Source: Knoellia subterranea KCTC 19937 (GTDB lineage: Bacteria; Actinomycetota; Actinomycetes; Actinomycetales; Dermatophilaceae). From it: a stretch of 64,000 bases of DNA. The DNA lies in assembly GCF_000768685.1 (NCBI RefSeq), contig NZ_AVPK01000001.1, positions 496,001-560,000 of the forward strand. The letters run 5' to 3'. Positions within the stretch are counted from its first letter, which is position 1. The number at the start of each line of letters is the position of its first letter. Under the pieces are notes generated by a model. That model worked only from the letters and a program-made list of their open reading frames with translations, was not told the DNA's origin and did no database searches. Positions 25,793 through 37,713 of this stretch are shown here, piece by piece. The position numbers were made by a program, and so were the translations under genes.

Positions 25793-26586
25793 TGGGCGCC
25801 GCCATCAAGTCCGAGTTCCGCAAGTTCTTCACGACCCGCCTCTGGTGGGGCATGGCCATCGGCATCTTCGTGTCTGCCGCGCTCTTCTCCGGCTTCTTCG
25901 GCTGGGCCCTCACCTCCGACGACATCACGGCCGACCAGACCGGTGTCGAGGGCAGCGCGACCCAGATCGTCAACTCCGTCTACACCGGAGGGCTCAGCGT
26001 CGGCTACCTGCTGATGCTGACGGTGGGGATCATGCAGATCGGCTCCGAGTACCGCCACAAGACGATCACGTCGACCTTCCTGTCGACACCGAAGCGGGTC
26101 ACGGCCATGTTCGCCAAGATCGTGGCGCTGCTCGGCATCGGCGCGGTCTACGGTCTGATCAGCCTGCTCGGCTCCGTCTCCGTCGGTGCCATGGTCCTCT
26201 CGCTTCGCGACATCGACCCGTTCCCGTCGACAGAGGTCCTTCGAACGCTCGCTCTGAGCCTTCTCGCACTGGGACTGTGGGCGCTCATCGGTCTGGGCGT
26301 CGGCATCCTCATCCCCAACCAGGTTGCCGCCATCCTCGTCGGGGTCGGCGTGGCCTGGATCATCGAGCCGCTCCTCGGGTTCGGACTCAGTTTCGTCGAC
26401 GCGCTCCAGGGAGTCGTGCCGTACCTCCCGAGCCAGGCGACCAACGCGATGGTCAACGGGGTGACCCAGAGCGGAGTCGAGGTCAAGCCTCTGTCGTGGT
26501 GGGCGGCGGCCCTCGTCCTCGCCGCCTACGCCGCGGCGCTCAGTGCCTTCGGCACCTGGCGCACCGTTCGTCAGGACATCTCGTAG
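25792..26586 (+). CDS. ABC transporter permease (ABC-2 type)
   Basis: 264 residues with six hydrophobic segments (near 20-42, 62-82, 108-130, 150-172, 180-200, 236-255) and the N-terminal IKSEFRKFFTTRLWWGM amphipathic segment typical of ABC-2 permeases. It forms a pump with the ATPase encoded immediately upstream (start codon overlaps its stop by one base). The exported substrate is unknown. Confidence 0.88.
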   Translation: MGAAIKSEFRKFFTTRLWWGMAIGIFVSAALFSGFFGWALTSDDITADQTGVEGSATQIVNSVYTGGLSVGYLLMLTVGIMQIGSEYRHKTITSTFLSTPKRVTAMFAKIVALLGIGAVYGLISLLGSVSVGAMVLSLRDIDPFPSTEVLRTLALSLLALGLWALIGLGVGILIPNQVAAILVGVGVAWIIEPLLGFGLSFVDALQGVVPYLPSQATNAMVNGVTQSGVEVKPLSWWAAALVLAAYAAALSAFGTWRTVRQDIS

Positions 26587-26655
26587 GGACCGCCTCACCG
26601 CGGGCGCGGAGCCGGATTCAGGGGCCGGTTCCCACCGCGGTGAGGACACGAAAAG

Positions 26656-26700
26656 ACGAGCCGGTATGCCGGGTGCGAGCCACCCGGCATACCGGCTCGT
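26656..26700. terminator. strong hairpin containing an inverted GTATGCCG pair
   Basis: Perfect 20-bp stem (26656-26675 with 26681-26700) and 5-nt loop, followed by TTCGTT. The stem holds GTATGCCG (26664-26671) and CGGCATAC (26685-26692). It separates the ABC operon from kgd. Confidence 0.88.
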
Positions 26701-26821
26701 TTCGTTCCGCGGGACGACCCCGCCGACCTGACCGACCCACGCTCGCGCGAACCGCACGGAGAGATAGGCTGACCGCACACGTGAACCCGCGAGTCAACAC
26801 GCAGAAAGAGGCGTAACCGCC

Positions 26822-29800
26822 GTGCCTGACCAGCCCGCTTCGAGCGATCCCCTGCAAGCCTTCGGCCCCAACGAGTGGCTGGTGGATGAGCTCTACGAGC
26901 AGTACAAGAACGACAAGAACTCTGTCGACAAGGCGTGGTGGGACTTCTTCGCTGACTACGACCCGGCCTCCGGACACGCCGGCAGCGGCAATGGTGTGAC
27001 CCAGGACGGCACGGCTCCCGCCGCCGGCTCCGCCCCCGCGCCGGCTGCCGTTCCCGCGGCTCCCGCTCCCGCCCCGGCTCCCGCTGCGCCCGCGCCCGCC
27101 GCCGCTGCGCCCGCGCCCGCTGCTCCTGCAGCAACTCCTGCACCTGTAGCAACTCCTGCACCTGCCGCAGCTCCCGCACCTGCTGCTGCGCCCGCGCCCG
27201 TGCCCGCGAACGCCCCGGCCACCAGCGCGACCCCGACCGAGGCCCCCACGCCCCGGGACGCCAAGCCCACCAAGTCGGAGGGTGCCGTGAACGAGCCGGA
27301 GAACACCCCGATCCGCGGGGCCAGCGCGCGCGTCGTGACCAACATGGAGGCGTCGCTCGCCGTCCCGACCGCGACGAGCGTGCGCGCGGTCCCGGCGAAG
27401 CTCCTCGTCGACAACCGCATCGTCATCAACAACCACCTCGCGCGCTCGCGTGGCGGCAAGGTGAGCTTCACCCACCTCATCGGCTACGCCGTGGTCAAGG
27501 CCCTCGGTGTCATGCCGGCCATGAACACCGGCTTCACGACCGACGAGAAGGGCAAGCCCGTCCTCGTCACACCGGCCCACGTGAACTTCGGTCTCGCCAT
27601 CGACCTCGAGAAGCCGGACGGCACCCGCCAGCTGCTCGTGCCGTCGATCAAGGCCGCGGAGACGATGGACTTCGCGCACTTCTGGACCGCCTACGAGGAC
27701 ATGGTCAAGAAGGCCCGCGGCGGCAAGCTCACCGTCGAGGACTTCCAGGGCACGTCGATCTCGCTCACCAACCCCGGCGGCATCGGCACCGTCCACTCCG
27801 TGCCGCGCCTCATGGCCGGTCAGGGCGCCATCATCGGCGTCGGCGCGATGGACTACCCCGCCGAGTGGCAGGGCGCCAGCGACGAGACCCTCAACCGCAA
27901 CGCCGTCTCCAAGATCCTCACCCTGACGAGCACCTACGACCACCGCATCATCCAGGGCGCCCAGTCCGGCGAGTTCCTGCGGGTCATCCACCAGCTACTC
28001 CTTGGCGAGAACGGCTTCTACGACGAGATCTTCGAGAGCCTGCGCATCCCCTACGAGCCGGTGCGCTGGGTCCAGGACATCTCCGCCACGCACGACGACG
28101 ACATCAACAAGGTCGCGCGCGTCCAGGAGCTCATCCACGCCTACCGCGTGCGTGGCCACCTCATGGCCGACACCGACCCGCTCGAATACAAGCAGCGTCG
28201 CCACCAGGACCTCGACGTCACGAGCCACGGCCTGACGCTCTGGGACCTCGACCGCTACTTCGCCACGGGCGGCTTCGGCGGCGAGCCGTTCCTCAAGCTC
28301 CGCAAGATCCTCGGCATCCTGCGCGACAGCTACTGCCGCAGCATCGGCGTCGAGTACATGCACATCCAGGACCCCGAGCAGCGCGAGTGGATCCAGTCCA
28401 AGATCGAAGTCGGCTACGCCAAGACGACCCGCGAGGAGCAGCTGCGCATCCTCCGTCGCCTCAACGCCGCCGAGGCCTTCGAGACGTTCCTCCAGACGAA
28501 GTTCGTCGGCCAGAAGCGCTTCTCGCTCGAGGGTGGCGAGTCGGTCATCGCCCTGCTCGACCGCGTCCTGTCCCGGGCTGCCGAGGACGAGCTCGACGAG
28601 GTCTGCATCGGCATGCCGCACCGTGGTCGTCTCAACGTGCTCGCCAACATCGCGGGCAAGTCCTACGGCCAGATCTTCCGCGAGTTCGAGGGCAAGCAGG
28701 ACCCGAAGTCGGTCCAGGGTTCCGGTGACGTGAAGTACCACCTCGGCACCGAGGGCACCTTCACCGCCGAGGGCGGTGCGACGACGAAGGTCTATCTCGC
28801 CGCCAACCCCTCGCACCTCGAGGCCGTCAACCCCGTGCTCGAGGGCATCGTGCGCGCCAAGCAGGACCGCCTCAACCTCGCCGGCGAGGACTTCACCGTC
28901 CTGCCCGTGCTCCTCCACGGTGACGCGGCGTTCGCTGGCCAGGGTGTCGTCGCCGAGACGCTCAACCTGTCGCAGCTGCGCGGCTACCGCACCGGCGGAA
29001 CCGTCCACGTCGTCATCAACAACCAGGTCGGCTTCACGACGTCGCCGAGCTCGTCGCGCTCCTCGACGTACTCGACGGACGTCGCGCGGATGATCCAGGC
29101 GCCGATCTTCCACGTCAACGGTGACGACCCGGAGGCGTGCGTGCGCGTCGCCGAACTCGCCTACGAGTTCCGGCAGGAGTTCGCCAAGGACGTCGTCATC
29201 GACATGGTGTGCTACCGCCGTCGCGGACACAACGAGGGCGACGACCCGTCGATGACGCAGCCGCTCATGTACAACCTCATCGAGGCCAAGCGCAGCGTCC
29301 GCAAGCTCTACACCGAGTCCCTCATCGGTCGCGGAGACATCACGGTCGAGGACGCCGAGGCCGCGCTGCGCGACTACCAGCAGCAGCTCGAGCGAGTCTT
29401 CGTCGAGACCAAGGAGGCCCTCAAGCAGAACGAGGCCGACGCGGCGCAGGCAGCGGACGACAACTACACCGGCACGGACGTCGAGGGCCACACCGGCCTC
29501 GAGCCGCCCACCGCGCAGACCGCCGACGCGGCAACCCGGTCCGCCACCGACACGGCGATCTCCCCCGAGGAGCTCAAGGCGATCGGCGAGGTCTTCGCCA
29601 ACCCGCCGCACGGCTTCACGGTGCACCCCAAGCTCCAGCAGATGCTCGACAAGCGCGTCGGCAGCATCAGCCAGGGCGGAATCGACTGGGCCACCGGTGA
29701 GCTCCTGGCCTTCGGGTCGCTCCTCAAGGAGGGCACCCCGGTGCGCCTCGCCGGTCAGGACAGCCGTCGCGGCACGTTCGTGCAGCGCCACGCCGTCCTC

Positions 29801-30715
29801 ATCGACAAGGAGACCGCTCTCGAGTGGACGCCGCTCCTCTACCTCGGTGAGGGGCAGGCGCGCTTCTGGGTCTACGACTCGCTGCTGTCGGAGTTCGCCG
29901 CGATGGGCTTCGAGTACGGCTACTCCGTCGAGCGGCCGGATGCGCTCGTCCTCTGGGAGGCGCAGTTCGGCGATTTCTTCAACGGCGCCCAGACGATCGT
30001 CGACGAGTTCATCTCCTCGTCCGAGCAGAAGTGGGGCCAGCGGTCCTCCGTCGTCCTGCTCCTGCCCCACGGCTACGAGGGACAGGGACCGGACCACTCC
30101 TCCGCCCGCATCGAGCGCTTCCTCACCATGTGCGCCGAGGACAACATGACGGTGGCCTACCCGTCGACGCCGGCGAGCTACTTCCACCTGCTGCGTCGCC
30201 AGGCCTACGCCCGACCGCGTCGTCCGCTCATCGTGTTCACGCCGAAGTCGATGCTGCGCCTCAAGGCGGCGTCGAGCATGCCCGAGGACTTCACCACCGG
30301 AACGTTCCGACCCGTCCTGCCCGACCGCGACGGGGCCACGAGCGGCACCGTCGACCGCGTCCTCCTGGCCGCGGGCAAGGCCGTGCACGAACTCGAGGCC
30401 GAGCGCGCCAAGCGTGGTGACACGAGCACCGCCATCCTTCGCCTGGAGCAGTACTACCCGCTCCCCGGCAAGGAACTGGCTGACGAACTGGCGAAGTACC
30501 CCGAGGCCGAGATCGTCGTCGTCCAGGACGAGCCGGCCAACCAGGGTGCGTGGCCGTTCCTCGCGCTCAACCTGCCGCAGGCTCTCGCCGAGCACGGCGT
30601 CCAGCGTCCGCTGCGCGCCATCTCCCGCAAGGCGTCGGCCTCCCCGGCCACCGGCTCCAACAAGAAGCACCAGGAGGAGCAGGCCGAGCTCATCGCGGCG
30701 GCCTTCAACCGCTGA
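26822..30715 (+). CDS. kgd: multifunctional 2-oxoglutarate decarboxylase/dehydrogenase E1 with E2-type succinyltransferase domain
   Basis: 1297 residues, the actinobacterial fusion (Kgd/OdhA) instead of separate E1o and E2o. Order: N-terminal E1 segment (1-45, [19 protein letters not shown]), an Ala/Pro linker (about 58-145, with tandem 18-nt DNA repeats near 27124-27165), an E2-type acyltransferase catalytic domain (about 165-400, with [14 protein letters not shown] near 374), then the ThDP-dependent E1o region ([18 protein letters not shown] near 600, [14 protein letters not shown] near 700) and the C-terminal E1 domain. No lipoyl domain is present, as usual for this fusion. It works in the TCA cycle with separate E2p and E3. 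GTG 26822. Confidence 0.96.
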   Translation: MPDQPASSDPLQAFGPNEWLVDELYEQYKNDKNSVDKAWWDFFADYDPASGHAGSGNGVTQDGTAPAAGSAPAPAAVPAAPAPAPAPAAPAPAAAAPAPAAPAATPAPVATPAPAAAPAPAAAPAPVPANAPATSATPTEAPTPRDAKPTKSEGAVNEPENTPIRGASARVVTNMEASLAVPTATSVRAVPAKLLVDNRIVINNHLARSRGGKVSFTHLIGYAVVKALGVMPAMNTGFTTDEKGKPVLVTPAHVNFGLAIDLEKPDGTRQLLVPSIKAAETMDFAHFWTAYEDMVKKARGGKLTVEDFQGTSISLTNPGGIGTVHSVPRLMAGQGAIIGVGAMDYPAEWQGASDETLNRNAVSKILTLTSTYDHRIIQGAQSGEFLRVIHQLLLGENGFYDEIFESLRIPYEPVRWVQDISATHDDDINKVARVQELIHAYRVRGHLMADTDPLEYKQRRHQDLDVTSHGLTLWDLDRYFATGGFGGEPFLKLRKILGILRDSYCRSIGVEYMHIQDPEQREWIQSKIEVGYAKTTREEQLRILRRLNAAEAFETFLQTKFVGQKRFSLEGGESVIALLDRVLSRAAEDELDEVCIGMPHRGRLNVLANIAGKSYGQIFREFEGKQDPKSVQGSGDVKYHLGTEGTFTAEGGATTKVYLAANPSHLEAVNPVLEGIVRAKQDRLNLAGEDFTVLPVLLHGDAAFAGQGVVAETLNLSQLRGYRTGGTVHVVINNQVGFTTSPSSSRSSTYSTDVARMIQAPIFHVNGDDPEACVRVAELAYEFRQEFAKDVVIDMVCYRRRGHNEGDDPSMTQPLMYNLIEAKRSVRKLYTESLIGRGDITVEDAEAALRDYQQQLERVFVETKEALKQNEADAAQAADDNYTGTDVEGHTGLEPPTAQTADAATRSATDTAISPEELKAIGEVFANPPHGFTVHPKLQQMLDKRVGSISQGGIDWATGELLAFGSLLKEGTPVRLAGQDSRRGTFVQRHAVLIDKETALEWTPLLYLGEGQARFWVYDSLLSEFAAMGFEYGYSVERPDALVLWEAQFGDFFNGAQTIVDEFISSSEQKWGQRSSVVLLLPHGYEGQGPDHSSARIERFLTMCAEDNMTVAYPSTPASYFHLLRRQAYARPRRPLIVFTPKSMLRLKAASSMPEDFTTGTFRPVLPDRDGATSGTVDRVLLAAGKAVHELEAERAKRGDTSTAILRLEQYYPLPGKELADELAKYPEAEIVVVQDEPANQGAWPFLALNLPQALAEHGVQRPLRAISRKASASPATGSNKKHQEEQAELIAAAFNR

Positions 30716-30730
30716 CCCGACCTTCGGCAG

Positions 30731-30774
30731 ACAACAGCGTGGCCCCGGCAATCCTGCCGGGGCCACGCTGTTGT
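30731..30774. terminator. terminator after kgd
   Basis: Perfect 20-bp stem (30731-30750 with 30755-30774), loop ATCC. It also faces the convergent secreted-protein gene. Confidence 0.92.
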
Positions 30775-30805
30775 GTTGTCCTCGTGCGGAAACGTCTCTC
30801 GCTGA

Positions 30806-32875
30806 TCAGCGCCGGTAGTAACCGGCCACATCGACTATCAGGTGGGCCTGAACCCCTTCGGGGACGCTGAATCGCACTACCCCCCGTGCATCGACCGGCA
30901 CGACCGTCGAGTTTCCGACGGTTTGCTGCGCCCTGAAGTTCAAGGTTGAGGCGCCGCTCAGGCTGAACTCCGGGTGCGTCTGCATGTACCCGCTGCGGTT
31001 GGCACCTGTCACTGTCGTTCGAAGCATCACGGCACGAGCACCGAGCGGCACGTCAGGGAGCGCAAGGCTGACCGGGGTGCTCCCCACTGCGCCCGGTGCG
31101 CCCAATCCGATTCTGGTATCCATGGCCCGGGTGGGTGCCGTGGCGATGAAGCCTGCTCCCGTGTCGACCGCATACACCGCCACCAGGTCGATGATGACGT
31201 GTGTCTCACCCGCGAAGTTGGTCAGGTCCGCGTGGCCCCGATCATCCAGTCGGACGACCGCGAGGTTCGCCACCGTTTCGCCAGCCGCAACGTTGAGATT
31301 CGACGCGGTGGGTTGCGTGGCATTGCTCGGGTAGGCGGTGAGGTGAGTTCGCGACGTCGCTCCCGTCGCCGTGATGTTGACGATCACCGCCGTGGGTTCT
31401 GGGTACCCTGCCTCCGACTGAGCGCCGAAGCTGAGGGTGCCGCCGGCACGCAACTTTCCGGGAAGGGTACCGATGCCGGTTCGGGTGTCCACGAGGCGCG
31501 TCCCGGGGTGTGCCACGGCTACGGACCCTCCGGTGGGCGTGGTGTACCCAGCGAGGTCTGCGATGACCTGCACGAAACCTGTGTTGTTGCGCAGGAGGAT
31601 GCGACCGTCAGAACCGACCGGAACAGTCACGAGGCTCGCGACCGTCTGTCCCGGTGCAACGTTGAGGTTCGACGCTGCGGGGCGCACGGAACCGGAGGCC
31701 CATGCCTGCAGGTAGGTGGATGCAGTCGAGCCAGTGGCCGTCAGGTTCAGGGTGACTGTTCGCGTTCCTGCAGGCAGCGACGGCACGAGAAGATTCACGA
31801 TCTCACCGGGCCCCACAGCACGCTTCGGGGCACCCGTTCCGTACCGGGTGTCGAGCACACGTCGCGGGGTGACGGGGTGGTATCCGCTTCCGAATCCCGT
31901 GGATGTCGTGAGCCTGATCTCTTGCGACACCGGCCCGAAGCCCAACTCCCCGCTGGCGCGCACCGTGTAACCGAACGTCTGGCCCGCGCGAGAGTCCGTG
32001 AAAGTCCAGTCTCCGTACCGAGTTCTCTGGCAGCGCACCGTGGCGCCGTCAAGACGGTGCTGGCACACCTCATACAGGTCGATCCGGTCGTACCCCAGAG
32101 GCCGCAGCCACGAGACGAATACGTCACCATTCGGACGAATCTCACCCGTGATCACAGGTGCCTGCGGCTCCGTGGTGACGTAGACGGTTTCGGAGGGCCC
32201 CGAGGTGTCAGAGGAACCCACGACGTTGCGGGCCGTGACGACGAAGCTATGGCCGATGGTCGGATCCATGCTGTCGAAGAGCACGGTCGCCGTTCTGCCT
32301 TGGGCTGGTCGCGGCACGATCAGGCTTCGACGCGTCGAAAGGTCCGTGACGACGAAGTCGTCGATCGGACTCGACGTCGAAGTCCAGTACCACTCGACGT
32401 TCACGGTCGTTCGGTAGGCCGTGACCCGACCCACCGCTGGGGTGGCAGGAAGCCCCCACGTCCTCGTGGGCCAGTAGTACTCGTAGGGGACACCTTGGCC
32501 CAACGAGTTCGCTGCCGTCACGCTGAAGGTGTACTCGCTGTCGTCCGCCAGGCCGGTGAAGGTGTAGGTCCGCGCATCAGGACCCACCAGAACCGAGCGT
32601 GCGCCGGGATTGAGTACGAGCCTGTAACCGGTAACGGGCGCTCCGCCATCGTCCTCTGGACTCGCCCACCGTACTGTGAGCGCCCCGCGCGCCGTGGCCT
32701 CGATCCCAACCTCCCGAGGCGCACTGGGGGTTCCCACAAGGGCCTCGGACCGAACGCCCGTGGCCGCGAGACCGTCCCCGGGACCAGCGGCTGTGGCTGC
32801 GTGCGGCTGGCCCCATGCCAGCAGGGACATCAGCACCGTCGCCATCCAGATCGTCCGCGTCGTGCGCTCCAGCAT
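30806..32875 (-). CDS. secreted fibronectin type III protein with three LDTR-type C-terminal repeats
   Basis: 689 residues. Sec signal peptide at the N-terminus (MLERTTRTIWMATVLMSLLAWG, cut near ATAAG). Three fibronectin III-like domains follow, about residues 50-140 (GALTVRWASPEDDGGAPVTG), 145-240 and 245-330. Then come three ~115-residue repeats, each opening with a DTR motif (RRVLDTRYGTG, TRLVDTRTGIG, TRAMDTRIGLG), containing NLNV or TLNF near the middle and ending with an IxDLAGY-like segment. The repeat is common in actinobacterial exported proteins and is thought to be a carbohydrate- or wall-binding beta structure; no catalytic domain is present. AAGGAG lies 5 nt before ATG 32875. Codon use looks less GC-biased than in the neighbours, and no GTATGCCG word occurs. 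Confidence 0.8.
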   Translation of the reverse strand: MLERTTRTIWMATVLMSLLAWGQPHAATAAGPGDGLAATGVRSEALVGTPSAPREVGIEATARGALTVRWASPEDDGGAPVTGYRLVLNPGARSVLVGPDARTYTFTGLADDSEYTFSVTAANSLGQGVPYEYYWPTRTWGLPATPAVGRVTAYRTTVNVEWYWTSTSSPIDDFVVTDLSTRRSLIVPRPAQGRTATVLFDSMDPTIGHSFVVTARNVVGSSDTSGPSETVYVTTEPQAPVITGEIRPNGDVFVSWLRPLGYDRIDLYEVCQHRLDGATVRCQRTRYGDWTFTDSRAGQTFGYTVRASGELGFGPVSQEIRLTTSTGFGSGYHPVTPRRVLDTRYGTGAPKRAVGPGEIVNLLVPSLPAGTRTVTLNLTATGSTASTYLQAWASGSVRPAASNLNVAPGQTVASLVTVPVGSDGRILLRNNTGFVQVIADLAGYTTPTGGSVAVAHPGTRLVDTRTGIGTLPGKLRAGGTLSFGAQSEAGYPEPTAVIVNITATGATSRTHLTAYPSNATQPTASNLNVAAGETVANLAVVRLDDRGHADLTNFAGETHVIIDLVAVYAVDTGAGFIATAPTRAMDTRIGLGAPGAVGSTPVSLALPDVPLGARAVMLRTTVTGANRSGYMQTHPEFSLSGASTLNFRAQQTVGNSTVVPVDARGVVRFSVPEGVQAHLIVDVAGYYRR

Positions 32876-32996
32876 GAGTTCTCCTTCGAACACCCGGCCA
32901 CATCGCCGCCGAGGGAGTATGGCAGATCCGGCGACCCGCTCGCGCATTTTCGCCGGAGTACGGCACGGCCTTCAGCCTCCCGTAGGGCCCGCCACA

Positions 32997-33002
32997 TAGG
33001 GT
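32997..33002 (+). promoter_or_regulatory. -10 box, leaderless transcript of the DUF6104-like gene
   Basis: TAGGGT, 6 nt before GTG 33009. Confidence 0.5.
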
Positions 33003-33008
33003 GGATCC

Positions 33009-33185
33009 GTGTACTTCACTGACCGAGGGATCGAGGAACTCGAGTCGCGACGTGGCGACGAGGAAGTCACCTTCGCGTGGCTCGCCGAGCAGCTGCGCAC
33101 CTTCGTGGACCTCAACCCCGACTTCGAGACCCCCGTCGAACGGCTCGCCACCTGGCTGGCCCGCCTCGACGACGAGGACGACTGA
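33009..33185 (+). CDS. DUF6104-like small conserved protein
   Basis: 58 residues starting at GTG 33009 (VYFTDRGIEELESRRGDEEV), then WLAEQLRTFVDLNPDFE and a C-terminal LATWLARLDDEDD. The pattern is what I recall of the DUF6104 family of short acidic actinobacterial proteins; its role is unknown. No signal peptide or membrane segment. TAGGGT lies 6 nt upstream (leaderless). The next gene begins 2 nt after its stop, so the two are cotranscribed. Confidence 0.75.
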   Translation: MYFTDRGIEELESRRGDEEVTFAWLAEQLRTFVDLNPDFETPVERLATWLARLDDEDD

Positions 33186-33187
33186 CG

Positions 33188-33883
33188 ATGACCGACCACA
33201 CCACCACGACGGACGACCCGAGCCACGCGAGCGACGAGGCCGCGGGGGACATCGAGTTCCGCCCGAGTGCGGAGTTCACCGTGCCCACTGAGGGCCCGCG
33301 CGACGTGGCCGTCGTCTTCATCGGCGACTCCATGGTGGCCGGTGTCGGCGATCCCAAGGGGCAGGGTTGGGTGACCCGCGTGGTCGGCCGTACGCACCAC
33401 CCCGAGGTGGAGTTCACGTCCTACAACCTCGGTGTCCGCGGCCAGACCAGCGGTGACATCCTCGCCCGGTGGCACACCGAGTGCCCGCCGCGGTGGAAGT
33501 CACGCGGCGAACGGCGTCTCGTCATCTCGTGCGGGGCGAACGACATCGCCGCAGGCGTCACCCTCGCGAGGCACCGCCTCAATCTCGCCAACATCCTCGA
33601 CGAGGCCGCGAGCAACGGCGTCTCCACGTTCGTGGTGAGCAACCCGCCCACGAGCGATCAGGCGTTCAACGACAAGCTCGCCGTCCTCGTCGACGCGCAG
33701 GCAGACGTCTGCGCCCGCCGTGGCGTCCCGTTCGTCGACTGCTTCCGACCGCTGCTCGGTCACGACCAGTGGAGCTCGGAGCTGGCCGCCAGCCGCGACG
33801 GGCACCACCCGGGTCAAGCCGGCTACGGCCTCATCGCGTGGCTCGTCCTCCACAACGGCTGGAACGAGTGGCTCCGGATCTGA
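33188..33883 (+). CDS. SGNH/GDSL-family hydrolase
   Basis: 231 residues. SGNH blocks: I, VFIGDSMVAGVG with nucleophile S48; II, LGVRGQTSGDI (Gly); III, CGANDIAAG (Asn); V, DGHHPGQAGY with the Asp-x-x-His pair. Likely an esterase/lipase or acetylhydrolase; the substrate is unknown. No signal peptide is evident: the first 35 residues are polar and acidic. ATG 33188 begins 2 nt after the DUF6104-like stop. Confidence 0.9.
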   Translation: MTDHTTTTDDPSHASDEAAGDIEFRPSAEFTVPTEGPRDVAVVFIGDSMVAGVGDPKGQGWVTRVVGRTHHPEVEFTSYNLGVRGQTSGDILARWHTECPPRWKSRGERRLVISCGANDIAAGVTLARHRLNLANILDEAASNGVSTFVVSNPPTSDQAFNDKLAVLVDAQADVCARRGVPFVDCFRPLLGHDQWSSELAASRDGHHPGQAGYGLIAWLVLHNGWNEWLRI

Positions 33884-33890
33884 CCCGCAG

Positions 33891-34859
33891 TCAGCTCGTG
33901 AAGACGATCTTTCCGGTCACCTGACCGTCGACCATCTTCGCGAAGCCGTCGCGGGCGTCGGCGAGAGGGATCACCGAGTCGACGAGCGGCTCGATCCGCT
34001 GGTTCACCACGAAGTTGGCGAGGAGCTGGAGTTCTGCACGACTGCCCATCGTGGAACCCACGACCCGCAGCTGCTTGAAGAAGATCTTCGTCAACTCCGC
34101 CTTGGCCGGTGCGTCGCCCGAGGTCGCACCCGAGATGACGATCGTGCCGCCGGGTCGCAGGGAATTCACGGAGTGCGACCACGTGGCCGCTCCGACGGTC
34201 TCGAGCACGGCGTCGACCCGCTCGGGGAGGCGCTCCCCGGAGCCGAACGCGCGGTCGGCCCCCAGCGCCACGGCCTGCTCGCCCTTGGCTGCGTCGCGCG
34301 TCGTCACCCACACGCGGATCCCGGCGGCCGCGCCGAGCTGCACCAGTGCGGTCGCGACACCACCGCCGGCACCCTGCACGAGGACCGTGCTTCCGGGCTG
34401 GACTCCCGCGTTCGTGAAAAGCATCCGGTATGCCGTGAGCCAGGCTGTCGGGAGGCATGCGGCCTGCTCCCAGCTGAGTTCCGCCGGCTTGGGCACGACG
34501 TTCGCCCGGGGCACGGCGACCTTGGTCGCGAGGGTTCCGTCGTGGAGTTCCGAGAGCAGGGTGCGCCGCGGATCGAGCGTCTCGTCGCCGCTCCAGCCCT
34601 CGGACGGAATGACGGCGTGGACCATGACCTCGTTGCCGTCGGGGTCGATTCCTGCGGCGTCGCAGCCGAGGACCATGGGCAGCCGGTCGGCCGGCAGTCC
34701 GACTCCGCGCAGTGACCAGACGTCGTGGTGGTTCAGGGCACTGGCCTTGACGTCGACCACCACCCAGCCGTCACGGGCCTGCGGATCGGGCCGCTCCCCC
34801 ACCTCGAGGCCGGCGAGCGGGTCGGTCTGGGACTGGGCGACGGCGGCGACTGCGAGCAT
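33891..34859 (-). CDS. zinc-binding-dehydrogenase/quinone-oxidoreductase-like MDR protein
   Basis: 322 residues, medium-chain dehydrogenase/reductase fold: N-terminal GroES-like domain (ASALNHHDVWSLRG near 42), nucleotide-binding VLVQGAGGGVATALVQLGAA near 150-170, and the C-terminal GKIVFTS. The structural-zinc cysteines are absent, as in the quinone oxidoreductase branch. It likely reduces quinones or enones with NADPH; the substrate is unknown. TAGGGT lies 7 nt before ATG 34859, which decided against the longer frame from 34877. Confidence 0.88.
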   Translation of the reverse strand: MLAVAAVAQSQTDPLAGLEVGERPDPQARDGWVVVDVKASALNHHDVWSLRGVGLPADRLPMVLGCDAAGIDPDGNEVMVHAVIPSEGWSGDETLDPRRTLLSELHDGTLATKVAVPRANVVPKPAELSWEQAACLPTAWLTAYRMLFTNAGVQPGSTVLVQGAGGGVATALVQLGAAAGIRVWVTTRDAAKGEQAVALGADRAFGSGERLPERVDAVLETVGAATWSHSVNSLRPGGTIVISGATSGDAPAKAELTKIFFKQLRVVGSTMGSRAELQLLANFVVNQRIEPLVDSVIPLADARDGFAKMVDGQVTGKIVFTS

Positions 34860-34866
34860 GAATCCG

Positions 34867-34872
34867 ACCCTA
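34867..34872 (-). promoter_or_regulatory. -10 box, leaderless transcript of the MDR gene
   Basis: TAGGGT on the minus strand, 7 nt before ATG 34859. Confidence 0.5.
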
Positions 34873-34907
34873 CCCAAACGGATTCGCCGCAGTGCGACGA
34901 TGTGACC

Positions 34908-35792
34908 ATGACCCCTGACGCACTCCTCGGGAGTGGTCCCATCGTCGTGGACGGTGGTCTGTCCACGGCGCTGGAGTCACGCGGCCACGATCTGTCGGGC
35001 CGGCTCTGGTCCGCCCGGCTGCTGCACGACGCACCCTCGGAAATCGTCGCGGCGCACCGTTCCTTCGTCGCTGCCGGGGCGGCCATCGTGATCTCGGCGT
35101 CCTATCAGGTGAGCCATGCCGGATACGCAGACGTCGGCCTGACCGCGGAGCAGTGCGACGCCGATCTCGAGACGTCGATCCGGCTGGCCCGCGAGGCTGC
35201 TGGCGATCGCGCCCTGGTCGCCGCCTCGGTTGGCCCCTACGGGGCACACCGAGCCGACGGCTCCGAGTACACCGGCTATCCCGACGCCGGGCGAGCCACT
35301 CTGCGCGACTTCCATGCCCGGCGTCTTGAGCGCCTGGTCGCGGCCGGACCGGACCTCGTCGCGGTCGAGACCCTCCCCGAACTCCTCGAGGCCGAGGTCG
35401 TCGTCGACCTCCTGTCCGAGGTCGCGCCCGATCTTCCGTACTGGGTCTCCTACTCCGCCACCGACGGTGGACGGCTCACCGGCGGAGCGCCGTTCGCCGA
35501 GGCCGTCGACGTCGTGCGGGGCCCGGCCGTGGCTGTCGGCGTGAACTGCACGGCGCCCCGCCACCTCGACACCCTCCTCGAGTCGGCGACGCCGAACCTC
35601 CCCTTCGTCGTCTACCCCAATGCGGGGGCGACCTACGACCCGGTCGACAAGACCTGGTCGGACGACGGGCGGGGCGAGTTCAGTGCGGCGTCCGTGCAGC
35701 GATGGCGGGACCACGGCGCACGGTTCATCGGCGGCTGTTGCGGCATCGATGCTGCCGGGATCCGCGCGCTCTCCGCCGTGCTCGCGGCCTGA
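34908..35792 (+). CDS. mmuM: homocysteine S-methyltransferase
   Basis: 294 residues. Uses S-methylmethionine or SAM to methylate homocysteine. The three zinc-binding cysteines are present: one in GVNCTAP (near 213) and the pair C277/C278 in GGCCGID near the C-terminus. The N-terminal VVDGGLSTALESRGHDLSG is the family start. The domain belongs to the S-methyltrans family; the standalone size fits MmuM rather than cobalamin-dependent MetH. ATG 34908 lies 48 nt from the divergent MDR gene. The symbol follows the family; substrate preference is not proven. Confidence 0.88.
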   Translation: MTPDALLGSGPIVVDGGLSTALESRGHDLSGRLWSARLLHDAPSEIVAAHRSFVAAGAAIVISASYQVSHAGYADVGLTAEQCDADLETSIRLAREAAGDRALVAASVGPYGAHRADGSEYTGYPDAGRATLRDFHARRLERLVAAGPDLVAVETLPELLEAEVVVDLLSEVAPDLPYWVSYSATDGGRLTGGAPFAEAVDVVRGPAVAVGVNCTAPRHLDTLLESATPNLPFVVYPNAGATYDPVDKTWSDDGRGEFSAASVQRWRDHGARFIGGCCGIDAAGIRALSAVLAA

Positions 35793-35793
35793 G

Positions 35794-37664
<1,871 letters not shown>

Positions 37665-37700
37665 GCCCGAGCGCCCACTGCGCACGTTCGTGCCGATCGC

Positions 37701-37706
37701 TAGGGT
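37701..37706 (+). promoter_or_regulatory. -10 box, leaderless transcript of rfbA-rfbC
   Basis: TAGGGT, 7 nt before ATG 37714. Confidence 0.55.
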
Positions 37707-37713
37707 TGCCGCC

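Noticed and set aside
27000-27240. Low-complexity Ala/Pro region in kgd as a possible frameshift or assembly artefact
   Set aside because: The frame stays open, and Ala/Pro linkers of this size are normal between the N-terminal segment and the acyltransferase domain in actinobacterial Kgd.
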